Shown here in pieces: positions 18,793 through 26,440 of a DNA stretch of 64,000 nucleotides. A program made the position numbers and the translations under genes. The notes beneath the pieces were generated by a model. That model was not told the origin of the DNA and ran no database searches. It saw only the letters and a program-made list of their open reading frames with translations. The stretch's first letter is position 1, and the number at the start of each line of letters is the position of its first letter. This DNA is from an uncultured Collinsella sp. (GTDB taxonomy: Bacteria; Actinomycetota; Coriobacteriia; Coriobacteriales; Coriobacteriaceae): the NCBI GenBank assembly GCA_958421275.1, contig CATZLI010000003.1, positions 1 through 64,000 on the forward strand. Direction: 5' to 3'.

Positions 18793-19776
18793 TTAGAAGC
18801 ACCAAGCGGGGCAGACGGAATTCAAGCTCGCCGCATTGTCGAGGCTGTAGAACGACGGATTACCGTTGCGGAGGAAAAAGAGGAAGCACCTAGAGTCACT
18901 CGAGCTAGGCATCGCCGTACGCGCCCACCAGGTGGCTGAACGGTTCTCCGTCACCTTGCCCTTGCAGCCCTCGTACTGGGTACCCTCAGAGGAGGTCCAC
19001 GGGTAGTCAGTCCAATAGGGGGGACGCCAGGACGCGGGGGCCATCTCGGAGTAGCTGATCAGGAACAGCCTGTCCGAAGTCGCGGAGACAGCGGCATCCT
19101 TTGTCTTTCCATCAACGTTGTTCGTGAGCTTCGTAACGGTCTTCACCTTGGATTGGAAATCATACGGCATGAGGTTCCAGATATCGCCTGAGCTCATCTT
19201 CGCACGGAGCTCAGATTTCTCCCAGCCGCCGGCGTTGGTTGCCGTAGGGTTCACGCGAGACTTAATGCCCGACGAGGTGGTGAGGAACGTCAGCCCCGCC
19301 TTGCCGGAGCCGTCCGCGAGGTCGTCGTGGTTGATGCCGATGATTCGGTAGGTCAGCGTCTGCCCGTCCGTCAGTTTCATCGAGAACTCGGTGCCTGCGT
19401 CCATAGCGGCCTTGGCCTTGGCGTAGGCGGGAGATGCCTCGCCCTTAGCGGCGATGTCCTCGGCGACGGCCTTCTGCTCACCGAGCGTCCAGTCCTTCGC
19501 GTCCTTGGCGACGGCCGCCTGGACGGTCGCGGAATCGGCCCCGGCGGAGCCTCCACCGGTTGTTCCACCTCCCTCGACGCCGCCGGTCGCCCCATTGTTC
19601 ACCGTGTTGCCGACCAGGTTGAACTGGTTGCGGATGGCCCCGGCCACGCCGGGTCCTGCGAACACAATCACCAATCCGATAATCGCGATGATCAGGACGT
19701 ACTCGATGATAGATTGCCCTCGGAGGCAGGCACCTCTAAGAGATACCCCCCCCCCGAAGGTTAATTGCCGCTGCAT
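18793..19776 (-). CDS. Flp-pilin-like/DUF6273 variable surface protein, copy 1
   Basis: 327 aa. A short leader ends in LRG at residue 20, then QSIIEYVLIIAIIGLVIVFAG: glutamate 5 and tyrosine 6 of the predicted mature protein plus the hydrophobic helix match Flp/class III prepilins cut by a prepilin peptidase. After a Gly/Thr/Ser linker, a helical stretch (residues about 75-120) leads into a DUF6273-like domain (YRIIGINHDDLADGSG, GGWEKSELRAKM, DRLFLISYSEM, YPWTSSEG). It ends with WWARTAMP, a variable segment and VCPAWCF. A run of ten G encodes Gly8-Gly10 in the leader. With ten G the frame is open only from ATG 19776; the better-spaced ATG 19780 is out of frame and stops after about 30 codons. 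Exposure at the surface is inferred from the pilin-like N terminus. DUF6273 is my reading of the motifs. Confidence 0.82.
   Translation of the reverse strand: MQRQLTFGGGVSLRGACLRGQSIIEYVLIIAIIGLVIVFAGPGVAGAIRNQFNLVGNTVNNGATGGVEGGGTTGGGSAGADSATVQAAVAKDAKDWTLGEQKAVAEDIAAKGEASPAYAKAKAAMDAGTEFSMKLTDGQTLTYRIIGINHDDLADGSGKAGLTFLTTSSGIKSRVNPTATNAGGWEKSELRAKMSSGDIWNLMPYDFQSKVKTVTKLTNNVDGKTKDAAVSATSDRLFLISYSEMAPASWRPPYWTDYPWTSSEGTQYEGCKGKVTENRSATWWARTAMPSSSDSRCFLFFLRNGNPSFYSLDNAASLNSVCPAWCF
19746..19755 (-). repeat. Homopolymer G10 tract in copy 1 leader
   Basis: Ten consecutive C on the plus strand (G on the coding strand), seven codons downstream of the start. Such runs change length by slippage. 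At nine G the upstream ATG (19780, 8 nt from GGGAG) would be in frame; at ten G the downstream ATG (19776) is; at eight or eleven neither is. Confidence 0.9.
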
Positions 19777-19853
19777 GCATATGCGACACTCCCTTCGCTC
19801 AGGGTTTGCAATACGAGCCGAGCGTAGGACTATTCCAAAATTCTGCTCCGGTC

Positions 19854-19868
19854 TTGCCGCAGCGGCAA
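19854..19868. repeat. Conserved 15-bp dyad upstream of copy 1
   Basis: TTGCCGCAGCGGCAA is a perfect inverted repeat about 75 bp upstream of the start codons. The identical sequence is at 23525-23539 (copy 2) and 24425-24439 (copy 3), in the same relative position. It could be an operator or a recombination site; on the coding strand TTGCCG could also act as a -35 element 17 bp from CAGAAT. Confidence 0.7.
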
Positions 19869-20129
19869 CGATGACGGTAGGGGAGAAAACCGAATGTCTT
19901 AAATGCAGTCAATTGCCCTCTCGAAGCCCTCGCACGGCTGCACCTTGTCGATATAGAGGCGATTGTGGGTGCCCCCCCTGTACCACCCAATGTTTGACAA
20001 TCTTGCTCGAGTTCCCTGCGCCGGGTTTGGCAGCTGAACCAAAGGCATAAAAACGCAAAGCTATAATAACGATCGAATGAGAAACAACGCGATTCGAACT
20101 GTCTGTTCGCCCACGAGAAAGAATCGTCC

Positions 20130-22284
20130 ATGAGCATATTCGACAAAGGCTTCGACCCGCTGCAGGAGATTCAGAGGGCCACTAAGACTGCCGGCGAGAC
20201 GGCGACCAAGATTGCCGAGGTGGCATCTGGGATGGCGGTTGCGGCAAGCGCTGCGGTCGTGGACACGGCGGCTACTGCGGGTGCGGCGATCGCAGGAGTG
20301 GCGAGTGGAGCGAAGGCCGTCCTCGACGAAAAAGAGGCCGAGAGACTCGATGCGGAGAAGGCGGAGTACACACCCAAGGTGCAGGAAGCCCTGAGGGCAA
20401 TTGAGGCCACCCGCGCACAGGAGCTACTCGACTCATTCCAGGAGTCTCCGCTCCCGTTGACGGAAGCCAATGCCGCCAAGGTGAAGTCAGCCTTCCCGAT
20501 ACCGAGGGAACAGACCGTCGTCTGGGCCGACGCCGAGTTCGACCTCAGGCCCAGCGGCATCGCCATGACCGAAAAGGGCGTCTACATCAAGGCGGACGCC
20601 GACGCGTTCGCCGTCCCCGGGAAGGAAAGGAGGCAGTCCCGCCTCTTCTACTTCGAATGGGCGTACTTCGAGCCCGGCTCCTTCGCCTCCGACGGTGAAA
20701 GCAACCTTGCGCTCACCGTCGACGAAGCGTGCCGGAGCCAGTTCGTATCCCACTGCCAGGCGCTCCGCGGCCTTGAGGATGACCGCGCCGCCGGCATCGA
20801 CAGCGAGCTTGCCACGGCGGACGATACGGCGGTCAAGGCCGCGGCAGTCGCGGCGGCGGCAACCATCAACAGCAACGGGGAGGTCTTCGTCGAGCAACGC
20901 GCCGCGGTCAACAACCCTGCGGGCCACGGGGAGCTTGCAGAGGAGGCGAACAACATCATCGACAGGCTCCAGGGCCACCAGGCCGTGATTCTGGGGAGGG
21001 ACAACGCGAAGAACGGCCCCGTCCGAGCTCGACGGAGTTCTGATCCAGACCAAGTACTACAAGACGGCACGCGGCTCCCTCGAAGCATGCTTCGATCCGA
21101 ACAGCCATCAGTATCGCTACCTCACAGAAGACCGCACGCCGATGCAGCTCGAAGCCCCGAAAGACCAGTACCAGCAGGTGCTCCGCGGTTTTGAGAAGAA
21201 GATTAGCCAAGGCAAGATCCCCGGCGTCAGCGACCCCAAGGACGCCGAGAAAATCGTCCGCAAAGGCAAGCCCACATACGACCAGGCGGTGAACCTCACC
21301 AAGCCGGGAACGGTGGAATCGGTGGCCTATGACGCCGCGACCGGTGCGGTCACATGCTCCTGCGCATTCGGCCTGTCGTTTCTGGCGACGACGTTCATGG
21401 CGTACAGGGAGACCAGGGACATCACCGGTGCCGTCCAGGCGGGCATCGCCGCCGGCGTCCAGGTGTTCGGCCTGTCCTTTGCCCAGCATATGGTCGTCTC
21501 GCAGCTCTCCAGAGCGGGGCTTTCCAACGCTTTGATGGCGCCCAGCCAGGCGGTGGTCGGCAAGCTCGGATTCAAGGCTTCCGCCACAATCGTCAACGGC
21601 CTGCGCGCCCTTACGGGCAAGACCGCCATCAGCGGGGCGGCCGCCTCCAAGCAGCTTGCGAAGATGCTAAGGGGCAACGCCGTCTCGGCAGCGGTGACTC
21701 TCGCCGTGTTCTCGGTCCCCGAGACCTACAAGCTCTTCCAGGGCAAGGCAAGTGGCGCCCAGTACGCACAGAACATGGCATGCCTCGCCACCTCGATTGC
21801 CGGGGGAATCGCCGGCGCTGCTGCGGCAGGTGTCGCGGCGGCGAAGGTCGGCGCCGTCGCCGGCACGGCGGTGTCGCCCGGCGTGGGGACCGTCGTCGGC
21901 CTCGCGGGCGGCATGGTCGGCGGAACGTTCGGCACGGCGGCGGAGGGCGTAGTCGGCGGGATACTGTTCGAGGGCGACAGCGCGTCTTTTGGGCGGTACT
22001 TCAATGCCATGGTGTCGTGCATGGCGGTCGAGTACCTGCTCGACGGGCATGAAATGGACGAGCTGCTTGCTGTCCTAAACGGCGTAAAGTCGGAAGAGTT
22101 CAAGGCGCTGATGGAGGAAACGCTCCCATCGCGGTTCCAAGAGGCGAAGGTCCGGGCGTTCCTTGTCCCGATGTTCGATGAGATCGCGTCGCGTAGAGAG
22201 CGCTTCGCGCTTCCCACCAGCAGACAGATATCCGACGCCCTTGTCAAGTTCGAGCAGGATGCCGAGGAGAAACCGATGGTTTAG
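20130..22284 (+). pseudogene. Large membrane protein gene, frameshifted near 21020
   Basis: The frame from ATG 20130 runs to NAKNGPV at about 21020 and then leaves coding sense. The frame one base further reads ELDGVLIQTKYYKTARGSLEACF and continues to 22284. Joined, the product is about 717 aa. The N-terminal third has an alanine-rich amphipathic region and a PH-like stretch (IPREQTVVWADAEFDLRPSG...KGVYIKAD). The C-terminal half has PTYDQAVNLTKPGTVESVAYDA followed by hydrophobic glycine-zipper segments (GGIAGAAAAGVAAAKVGAVAG). The core resembles uncharacterised inner-membrane proteins of other bacteria; no function is known to me. TATAAT at 20062-20067 may be the promoter. A real mutation, a programmed +1 shift or a sequencing error in the CCCC run are all possible. 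It lies between copies 1 and 2, transcribed opposite to them. Confidence 0.7.
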
Positions 22285-22576
22285 CACGTTGCGCTCGACG
22301 GAATCGAAGAGGTTGGCATTCCTTGTATTCTTCCAGTCCCTTGAATCGCTTTCCGGGGAGTCGGACTTGGCTGCGATCTCGCACATTTGCATGGCCGTTC
22401 CCGTCAACGCCGTGATCGAAGTAAATCCATTATCCACCCGTTGGGAATGCCCCCAGCTTTATAAATCAAGAAGGGGAGAACAAGGAAATCCCCGAGAGCC
22501 TTCTTAGCACTCAATGCGCTCTTGATTGGATCAGATGTACTATTGAGGTCGAATCGTACCAGAAGCTACCAGAAGA
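22285..22576. other. Spacer between large membrane gene and copy 2, no gene seen
   Basis: Short frames are open on both strands but none has a plausible ribosome-binding site with recognisable sequence. Base composition falls from GC-rich to AT-rich across it, matching the AT-rich C-terminal half of copy 2. Confidence 0.4.
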
Positions 22577-22603
22577 AAAGCCCCTGCAGAATGCAGGGGC
22601 TTT
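22577..22603 (-). terminator. Terminator of pilin-like copy 2
   Basis: AAAGCCCCTGCA-GAA-TGCAGGGGCTTT is a perfect 12-bp stem with a 3-nt loop, followed on the minus strand by TCTTCTGG. It sits 20 bp after the stop of copy 2. Confidence 0.85.
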
Positions 22604-22622
22604 ATGGTAGATGTAGATGGAG

Positions 22623-23453
22623 CTAGAAGCAGAAAGCAGCTTCAAGGAAGCTAGTTCCCAGAGAAAAGATTTTTCCAGTCCAGTATTCATACTGATAACC
22701 ACCCGAATCTGGGTCGCTACTATTGCCGTATATCTCTGTCTGGCTGATAAGGAAGAACTTGTCCTTAGTGGTGATTCTTGCATTGTCCTCGACTGTTTCT
22801 TTAGAAACAGTCTTGATTCCTTTTCTCAAATCAGAAGGCAATAACTTCCATAAATCGCCTGAATTTAAACGCTGACGTATCTCAGCTTTTTCCCATCCTT
22901 GTCCATCGTTGTTACGGATGTAGTAATATCCGTAGTTTCCAAAGGATCGTGATTCACCCCAATATGTCAACCCCGCCTTGCCCGAGCCGTCTGCAAGTTC
23001 GTCGTGGTTGATGCCGATGATGCGGTAGGCCATGGTGTCACCGTTCGTCAGCTTGACAGACCAAGTTGTCCTCGCATCCATGGCGGCCTTGGCCTTGGCG
23101 TAGGCGGGCGACGCCTCGCCCTTCGCGGCGATGTCCTCGGCAACCGCCTTCTGCTCGTCGAGCGTCCAGTCCTTCGCGTCCTTGGCCACCGCCGCCTGGA
23201 CGGTCGCGGAATCGGCCTCTGTGGAGCCTCCGCCGGACGCGCCGCCCTCGACGCCGCCGGTCATCCCATTGTTCACCGTGTTGCCGACCAGGTTGAACTG
23301 GTTTCGGATGGCCCCGGCCACGCCGGGTCCCGCGAACACGATCACCAGGCCGATGACGGCGATGATCAGGACGTACTCGATGATAGATTGGCCTCGGAGG
23401 CAGGTACTCCTAGGAGATACCCCCCCCCGAAGGTTAATTGCCGCTACATGCAT
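22623..23453 (-). CDS. Flp-pilin-like/DUF6273 variable surface protein, copy 2
   Basis: 276 aa from ATG 23453, 6 nt after GGGAG. The leader ends LRG before QSIIEYVLIIAVIGLVIVFAG, and the first 150 residues are almost identical to copy 1. From about residue 165 (LTYWGESRSFGNYGYYY) the sequence and base composition change: the DNA turns AT-rich and the domain is shorter, ending ILSLGTS-like (KIFSLGTSFLEAAFCF) without the WW-R segment. This mosaic points to exchange of the 3' half. The G tract has nine residues and only ATG 23453 can be used, because the second overlapping ATG is followed by TAG. At nine G the gene is in frame (on); one base more or less would shut it off. Confidence 0.82.
   Translation of the reverse strand: MHVAAINLRGGVSPRSTCLRGQSIIEYVLIIAVIGLVIVFAGPGVAGAIRNQFNLVGNTVNNGMTGGVEGGASGGGSTEADSATVQAAVAKDAKDWTLDEQKAVAEDIAAKGEASPAYAKAKAAMDARTTWSVKLTNGDTMAYRIIGINHDELADGSGKAGLTYWGESRSFGNYGYYYIRNNDGQGWEKAEIRQRLNSGDLWKLLPSDLRKGIKTVSKETVEDNARITTKDKFFLISQTEIYGNSSDPDSGGYQYEYWTGKIFSLGTSFLEAAFCF
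23420..23428 (-). repeat. Homopolymer G9 tract in copy 2 leader
   Basis: Nine C on the plus strand within the leader-coding part of copy 2, at the same place as the tracts in copies 1 and 3. It encodes residues 9-12 (R-G-G-V), upstream of the predicted prepilin cleavage site. Confidence 0.9.
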
Positions 23454-23524
23454 ATGCGGCTCCCTTCGCTCAGGGCTAGTAATACGAGCCGAGCGTAGGA
23501 CTATTCCAAGTATCTGCACCGGTC

Positions 23525-23539
23525 TTGCCGCAGCGGCAA
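23525..23539. repeat. Conserved 15-bp dyad upstream of copy 2
   Basis: TTGCCGCAGCGGCAA, identical to 19854-19868 and 24425-24439. The surrounding 70 bp (CCTTCGCTCAGGG ... GAGCGTAGGACTATTCCA) is also conserved among the three loci. Confidence 0.7.
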
Positions 23540-23654
23540 CGGAGCTCGTAGGGGAGTGTGGCAGGCGCTCTGAGAGCCGCTGTATGACCCCATTATTTCC
23601 TCAACCCGATAATCTGTTCCACGAGCCTCAAACTGTTCGTGCCCTTGCCAAAAG

Positions 23655-23684
23655 AAAGGCCCGCACGGGGTCGCGCGGGCCTTT
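23655..23684 (-). terminator. Terminator of pilin-like copy 3
   Basis: AAAGGCCCGC and GCGGGCCTTT stem with a 10-nt centre; on the minus strand it is followed by TCTTTT. It matches the copy 1 terminator in form and in flanking sequence. Confidence 0.8.
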
Positions 23685-23714
23685 ATCCATATGTCAGCTT
23701 ATATGACAAAATGT

Positions 23715-24349
23715 CTAGAAGCACCATGCGGGACAAACGCGAGCCGAGTACGTCGCTTCGATGCTGTTCGACGGACCGCCGTCGGTGTGGACATGGCGGA
23801 AGAGCGTAGAGGAGTTCGGACACACCGAACGCTCCCACCAAAAGCCGCCAAACTGCAGAAAGGCATTACCAGAATAGTTCGTCACCTTGCCCTTGAAGGC
23901 CTCGTACTGGATTCCCTCGGAGGAGGTCCAGGGGTAGTCGGCCCAGTTGGGGGAAGGGACGATCTCGGAGTAGCTGAGCAGGAACAGCTTGTCGGTCGTT
24001 GCCGTCACGGCGGCATCCTTGTCGGTACCACTCACGTTGTTCGTGAGCTTCTCGACGGCTTTCACCTTGGACTGGAAATCGGACGGCATGAAGTTCCAGA
24101 TCTCGCCGGAGTTCATCTTCGCACGGAGCTCCGACTTCTCCCAGCCGCCGGCGTTGGTGTCGGTGGCGTTCATGCGGGTTTGAATGCCATTCGAGGTGGT
24201 GAGGAACGTGAGTCCCGCCTTGCCCGAACCGTCGCCCAATCGTCGTGGTCGATGCCGATGATCAGGACGTACTCGATGATTGACTGCCCTCGGAGAAGAG
24301 TACCTCTAGGAGATACCCCCCCCCGAAGGTCAATTGCCGCTGCATGCAT
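23715..24349 (-). pseudogene. Flp-pilin-like/DUF6273 gene, copy 3, deleted and frameshifted
   Basis: The 5' part (from ATG 24349; MHAAAIDLRGGVSPRG...QSIIEYVLIIG) jumps directly to IDHDDW, which corresponds to INHDDL of the DUF6273 domain in copy 1. About 115 codons are missing, apparently deleted between two ATCATCG heptamers. A one-base loss just after the junction shifts the frame, so translation stops near 24170. The remaining domain (DGSGKAGLTFLTTSNGI ... WWERSVCP ... VCPAWCF) is intact in another frame from 24239 to 23715. Its C-terminal variable segment differs from copy 1. It cannot make a pilin-like protein but could donate C-terminal sequence to the other loci by gene conversion. Confidence 0.85.
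24316..24324 (-). repeat. Homopolymer G9 tract in copy 3
   Basis: Nine C on the plus strand in the leader region of the broken third copy. Its retention shows the tract is an ancestral part of the repeated unit. Confidence 0.85.
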
Positions 24350-24424
24350 TTGCGACACTCCCTTCGCTCAGGGTTTGTAGATACATTGCCGAGCGTAGGG
24401 CTATTCCATAATTCTGCTCCGGTC

Positions 24425-24439
24425 TTGCCGCAGCGGCAA
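24425..24439. repeat. Conserved 15-bp dyad upstream of copy 3
   Basis: TTGCCGCAGCGGCAA, the third exact copy. Here it lies in the intergenic region shared with the divergent gene at 24516. Confidence 0.7.
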
Positions 24440-24515
24440 CCGCACCGATGGTCAACAATCGTGATTACGCTATTATAGAACACGCGTTCGTTATTGATTC
24501 GAGAGGGGTGCCGTC

Positions 24516-24809
24516 GTGGGGGAGAGCGATAAGTCGATACGTTTGGTCACGGCCCTCGTCGAGTGCCGCCCCGACGGCGAGTACGCCCCGTGGGGCATCA
24601 AATGGTACGACGGCACCGTCTACCCGTTCGACCGCATCGAGTCCTACAGCTCCCGTTCGTGGGCGCTCGGCAGGAACAAGCGGTCCGAGTCCTGGCGCGT
24701 GATCGTCGGGGACGGTACGTGCCGCGACATCTGCCATTACCAAAACAGCTGGTATGTCGTTCACGACCCAGACGATGACACCCCAGCGGCAAGCGCACCG
24801 CAAAAATAG
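24516..24809 (+). CDS. Hypothetical protein, 97 aa
   Basis: Starts at GTG 24516 after GAGAGGGGTGCC. The predicted protein is small, soluble and beta-rich, with aromatic and charged residues (WGIKWYDGTVYPFDRIESY, GDGTCRDICHYQNSWYVVHD). Codon use fits a real gene. The strand order and Trp/Tyr/Gly spacing suggest a small beta-barrel, but I do not recognise the family. It is divergent from copy 3, with TATAGA (24473-24478) as a possible -10. Confidence 0.7.
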   Translation: MGESDKSIRLVTALVECRPDGEYAPWGIKWYDGTVYPFDRIESYSSRSWALGRNKRSESWRVIVGDGTCRDICHYQNSWYVVHDPDDDTPAASAPQK

Positions 24810-25189
24810 CCAAAACGCCCATTCGAAACCAAACGCCCAGGTAAACGGCTTAACACAATCGCGAATACGGCCCCAAAAAGACCTACTTGGATACCCGCTA
24901 GGGGTACCTGTTTTCAGGCACCTTAAATCGCCTCTCGTTGCCTCGTTTTTTCGGCTACTCAGTAAAAATAGGGGAGTACGCCAGTACTCCCCTAAATCGT
25001 TTATATCCCGGTTGCTGCCTGCCAGTCTGCCCTCTCAAGCCTAGGCTTGAGCGCGGGGGGCTTAGGCCCCTAGGCTTGAACGTACTTGAGGTCAAGCTCT
25101 CCAGGCGCGTCCACGCACACCGCGCCGAACGTCAGGTTTACCAGCCGGGGCTGAGCTCCATAAGAGCAAAATCATTCTAGCGCTTACTA
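24810..25189. other. Gene-poor stretch with palindromes
   Basis: No complete gene is recognised. It contains a terminator-like hairpin (24970-24993) and the 16-bp palindrome TCAAGCCTAGGCTTGA (25035-25050). On the minus strand, a frame ending at 25070 reads LVNLTFGAVCVDAPGELDLKY and could be the tail of a lost gene; it has no start. Confidence 0.4.
24970..24993 (-). terminator. Terminator-like hairpin reading leftwards
   Basis: AGGGGAGTAC-GCCA-GTACTCCCCT has a perfect 10-bp stem; on the minus strand it is followed by ATTTTTAC. It would end transcripts coming from the gene remnants to its right. Confidence 0.65.
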
Positions 25190-25375
25190 TCAAGGATATC
25201 CGTCGTAGTGGCGGCTATCCGGCAAACGATCGTACTCTCGTGGTCCCGTTTCGAGTAATTCTTTGGCACGGTCAGGAGCATAGCGAACGGTTTCCGCTGT
25301 TCCGCTCATGTACATGGACGATGAATGAACTTCGATAGCAAACGCAATTTGGTTTTTGAAATATGGACGAATTCC
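25190..25375 (-). pseudogene. Remnant of an unrecognised gene
   Basis: The minus-strand frame reads GIRPYFKNQIAFAIEVHSSS and continues with MYMSGTAETVRYAPDRAKEL to a TGA at 25190. It looks like coding sequence but begins just after an in-frame TGA with no start codon or ribosome-binding site except internal ATGs (25315, 25309). A neighbouring frame (ASFYPPDKEF) may be its continuation upstream after a frameshift. I do not recognise the family. Confidence 0.4.
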
Positions 25376-25462
25376 TTGTCAGGAGGGTAGAATGATGCCG
25401 ACGGCAGCCCAAGTTGTAGAGAGCTGGGCAGAGCCGTTGCTTAATGAAGTTGGGTCATCGTC

Positions 25463-25588
25463 TTAGCGACGGTGGCCTATCTTTTTGGGCTTCGAGCCCT
25501 GCTTGAGTGCCTTGGAAAGGCCGACAAGGGCCGTGAGGAGCGAGACCATAGCGGTCAGGAGCTTCACGAGCTCGGTGAAATCGGTCAT
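25463..25588 (-). CDS. 41-aa hydrophobic peptide, type I toxin-like
   Basis: ATG 25588 follows a near-perfect GGGAGGTG with 8 nt from GGAGG. The peptide is MTDFTELVKLLTAMVSLLTA, then LVGLSKALKQGSKPKKIGHRR: a short polar head, one hydrophobic helix (residues about 8-25) and a strongly basic tail. This plan is that of small membrane-acting peptides such as putative holin-like or Fst/TxpA-type toxins; relationship by sequence is not claimed. An upstream ATG (25594) abuts the ribosome-binding site. A promoter (25681-25708) gives a leader of about 85 nt. An antisense RNA partner was not found by eye. Confidence 0.65.
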   Translation of the reverse strand: MTDFTELVKLLTAMVSLLTALVGLSKALKQGSKPKKIGHRR

Positions 25589-25680
25589 GGGCATCACCTC
25601 CCATCAAATGGAGGGCTCTGCCCGGCACGAGGGCTGCCGACAGCAAGGACGATTCTATCAGAGCGGCTGACTCCCGCCCG

Positions 25681-25708
25681 ATATTACCATCCCACCGCGC
25701 CTGTGCAA
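25681..25708 (-). promoter_or_regulatory. Promoter for the 41-aa peptide
   Basis: On the minus strand TTGCAC (25708-25703) and TAATAT (25686-25681) are 16 bp apart. The -35 box overlaps the T run of the terminator just upstream. Confidence 0.5.
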
Positions 25709-25736
25709 AAAAGAGGGCCGCCAAACAGCGACCCTC
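25707..25736 (-). terminator. Terminator upstream of the peptide gene
   Basis: GAGGGTCGC and GCGGCCCTC pair (one G-T wobble) around a short loop and are followed on the minus strand by six T. It insulates the peptide gene from transcripts entering from the right, or it may end a small RNA from that side. Confidence 0.65.
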
Positions 25737-25773
25737 CAGCGAAAGTGCATGTTATTTAGGACAGTCAAATTCT

Positions 25774-25800
25774 TTGAATAACAAATGACTGCTGTATAAT
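25774..25800 (+). promoter_or_regulatory. Promoter for the 151-aa membrane protein
   Basis: TTGAAT (25774-25779) and a perfect TATAAT (25795-25800), 15-bp spacer (16 if TTTGAA is used), with TG upstream of the -10. Located 33 bp before the ATG at 25834. Confidence 0.6.
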
Positions 25801-25833
25801 TACATAATAAAGTTCACCCGGAAGGAGCGATCG

Positions 25834-26289
25834 ATGAAAAGCAAACGATTTGCCCTGAATGCACTTCTGGTAGTAGCAATATTGACGCTCTTCGTCTTTT
25901 CGGACTCATACATGAATCAGCCAAGATTTGGATATGCTTTATACGCTGTGTTTTCCGGCGAAACAACCTACAACACTTACAACACTATTGGCTTCATTGA
26001 CGCAATCTTTTTCTATGTAGTCGGCCCCTTATCAAGCGAACTGGTCGCTTTCCTTGTCTGCCTCAACCTGAATCAACGAAGCCAAACTCACTCAGCGACT
26101 TCGGCCAAACAAGGAATCAATCTCTTCGTAATAATGATAATTCTGCAAATTGCGACTGTGTTGATTATCGCCCTGACCGCAACAAACGTTTTGAAGTATG
26201 AGTTCGGATTCATCGTGAGCTGTCTCATGGCAATTGCCGCGGGTATAGCGGTTTCGTATACGACACCGGCAAAGAAGTGGCTCAACTAA
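25834..26289 (+). CDS. Integral membrane protein, 151 aa
   Basis: Follows GAAGGAGCGATCG. Four hydrophobic segments are visible (about residues 8-25, 45-85, 98-118 and 125-145) with a short loop containing TYNTYNTI. The gene is AT-richer than the chromosome flanks, consistent with acquisition on the island. I do not recognise the family. No partner gene is obvious; the next genes also encode small membrane proteins. Confidence 0.7.
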   Translation: MKSKRFALNALLVVAILTLFVFSDSYMNQPRFGYALYAVFSGETTYNTYNTIGFIDAIFFYVVGPLSSELVAFLVCLNLNQRSQTHSATSAKQGINLFVIMIILQIATVLIIALTATNVLKYEFGFIVSCLMAIAAGIAVSYTTPAKKWLN

Positions 26290-26440
26290 CAGGGCCTATT
26301 TGGAATCCGAATCGTCCATGGAGCCGTCGATGCCGGTTTTGGTGTCGTCGTCCGTATTGGAATCGTCATCCTTGGGGCTTATAGGACAAAATGTGTATAT
26401 CTCATAATGTATACGTTGCACCATGAGAGAGGGGTCTGTC

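Noticed and set aside
18793..24349. Diversity-generating retroelement
   Set aside because: No reverse transcriptase or template repeat is visible in the window, so only a hypervariable tail is reported.
25455..25724. Minus-strand frame of 89 codons overlapping the small peptide gene
   Set aside because: It reads through the peptide's promoter and terminator region in another frame and has no ribosome-binding site.
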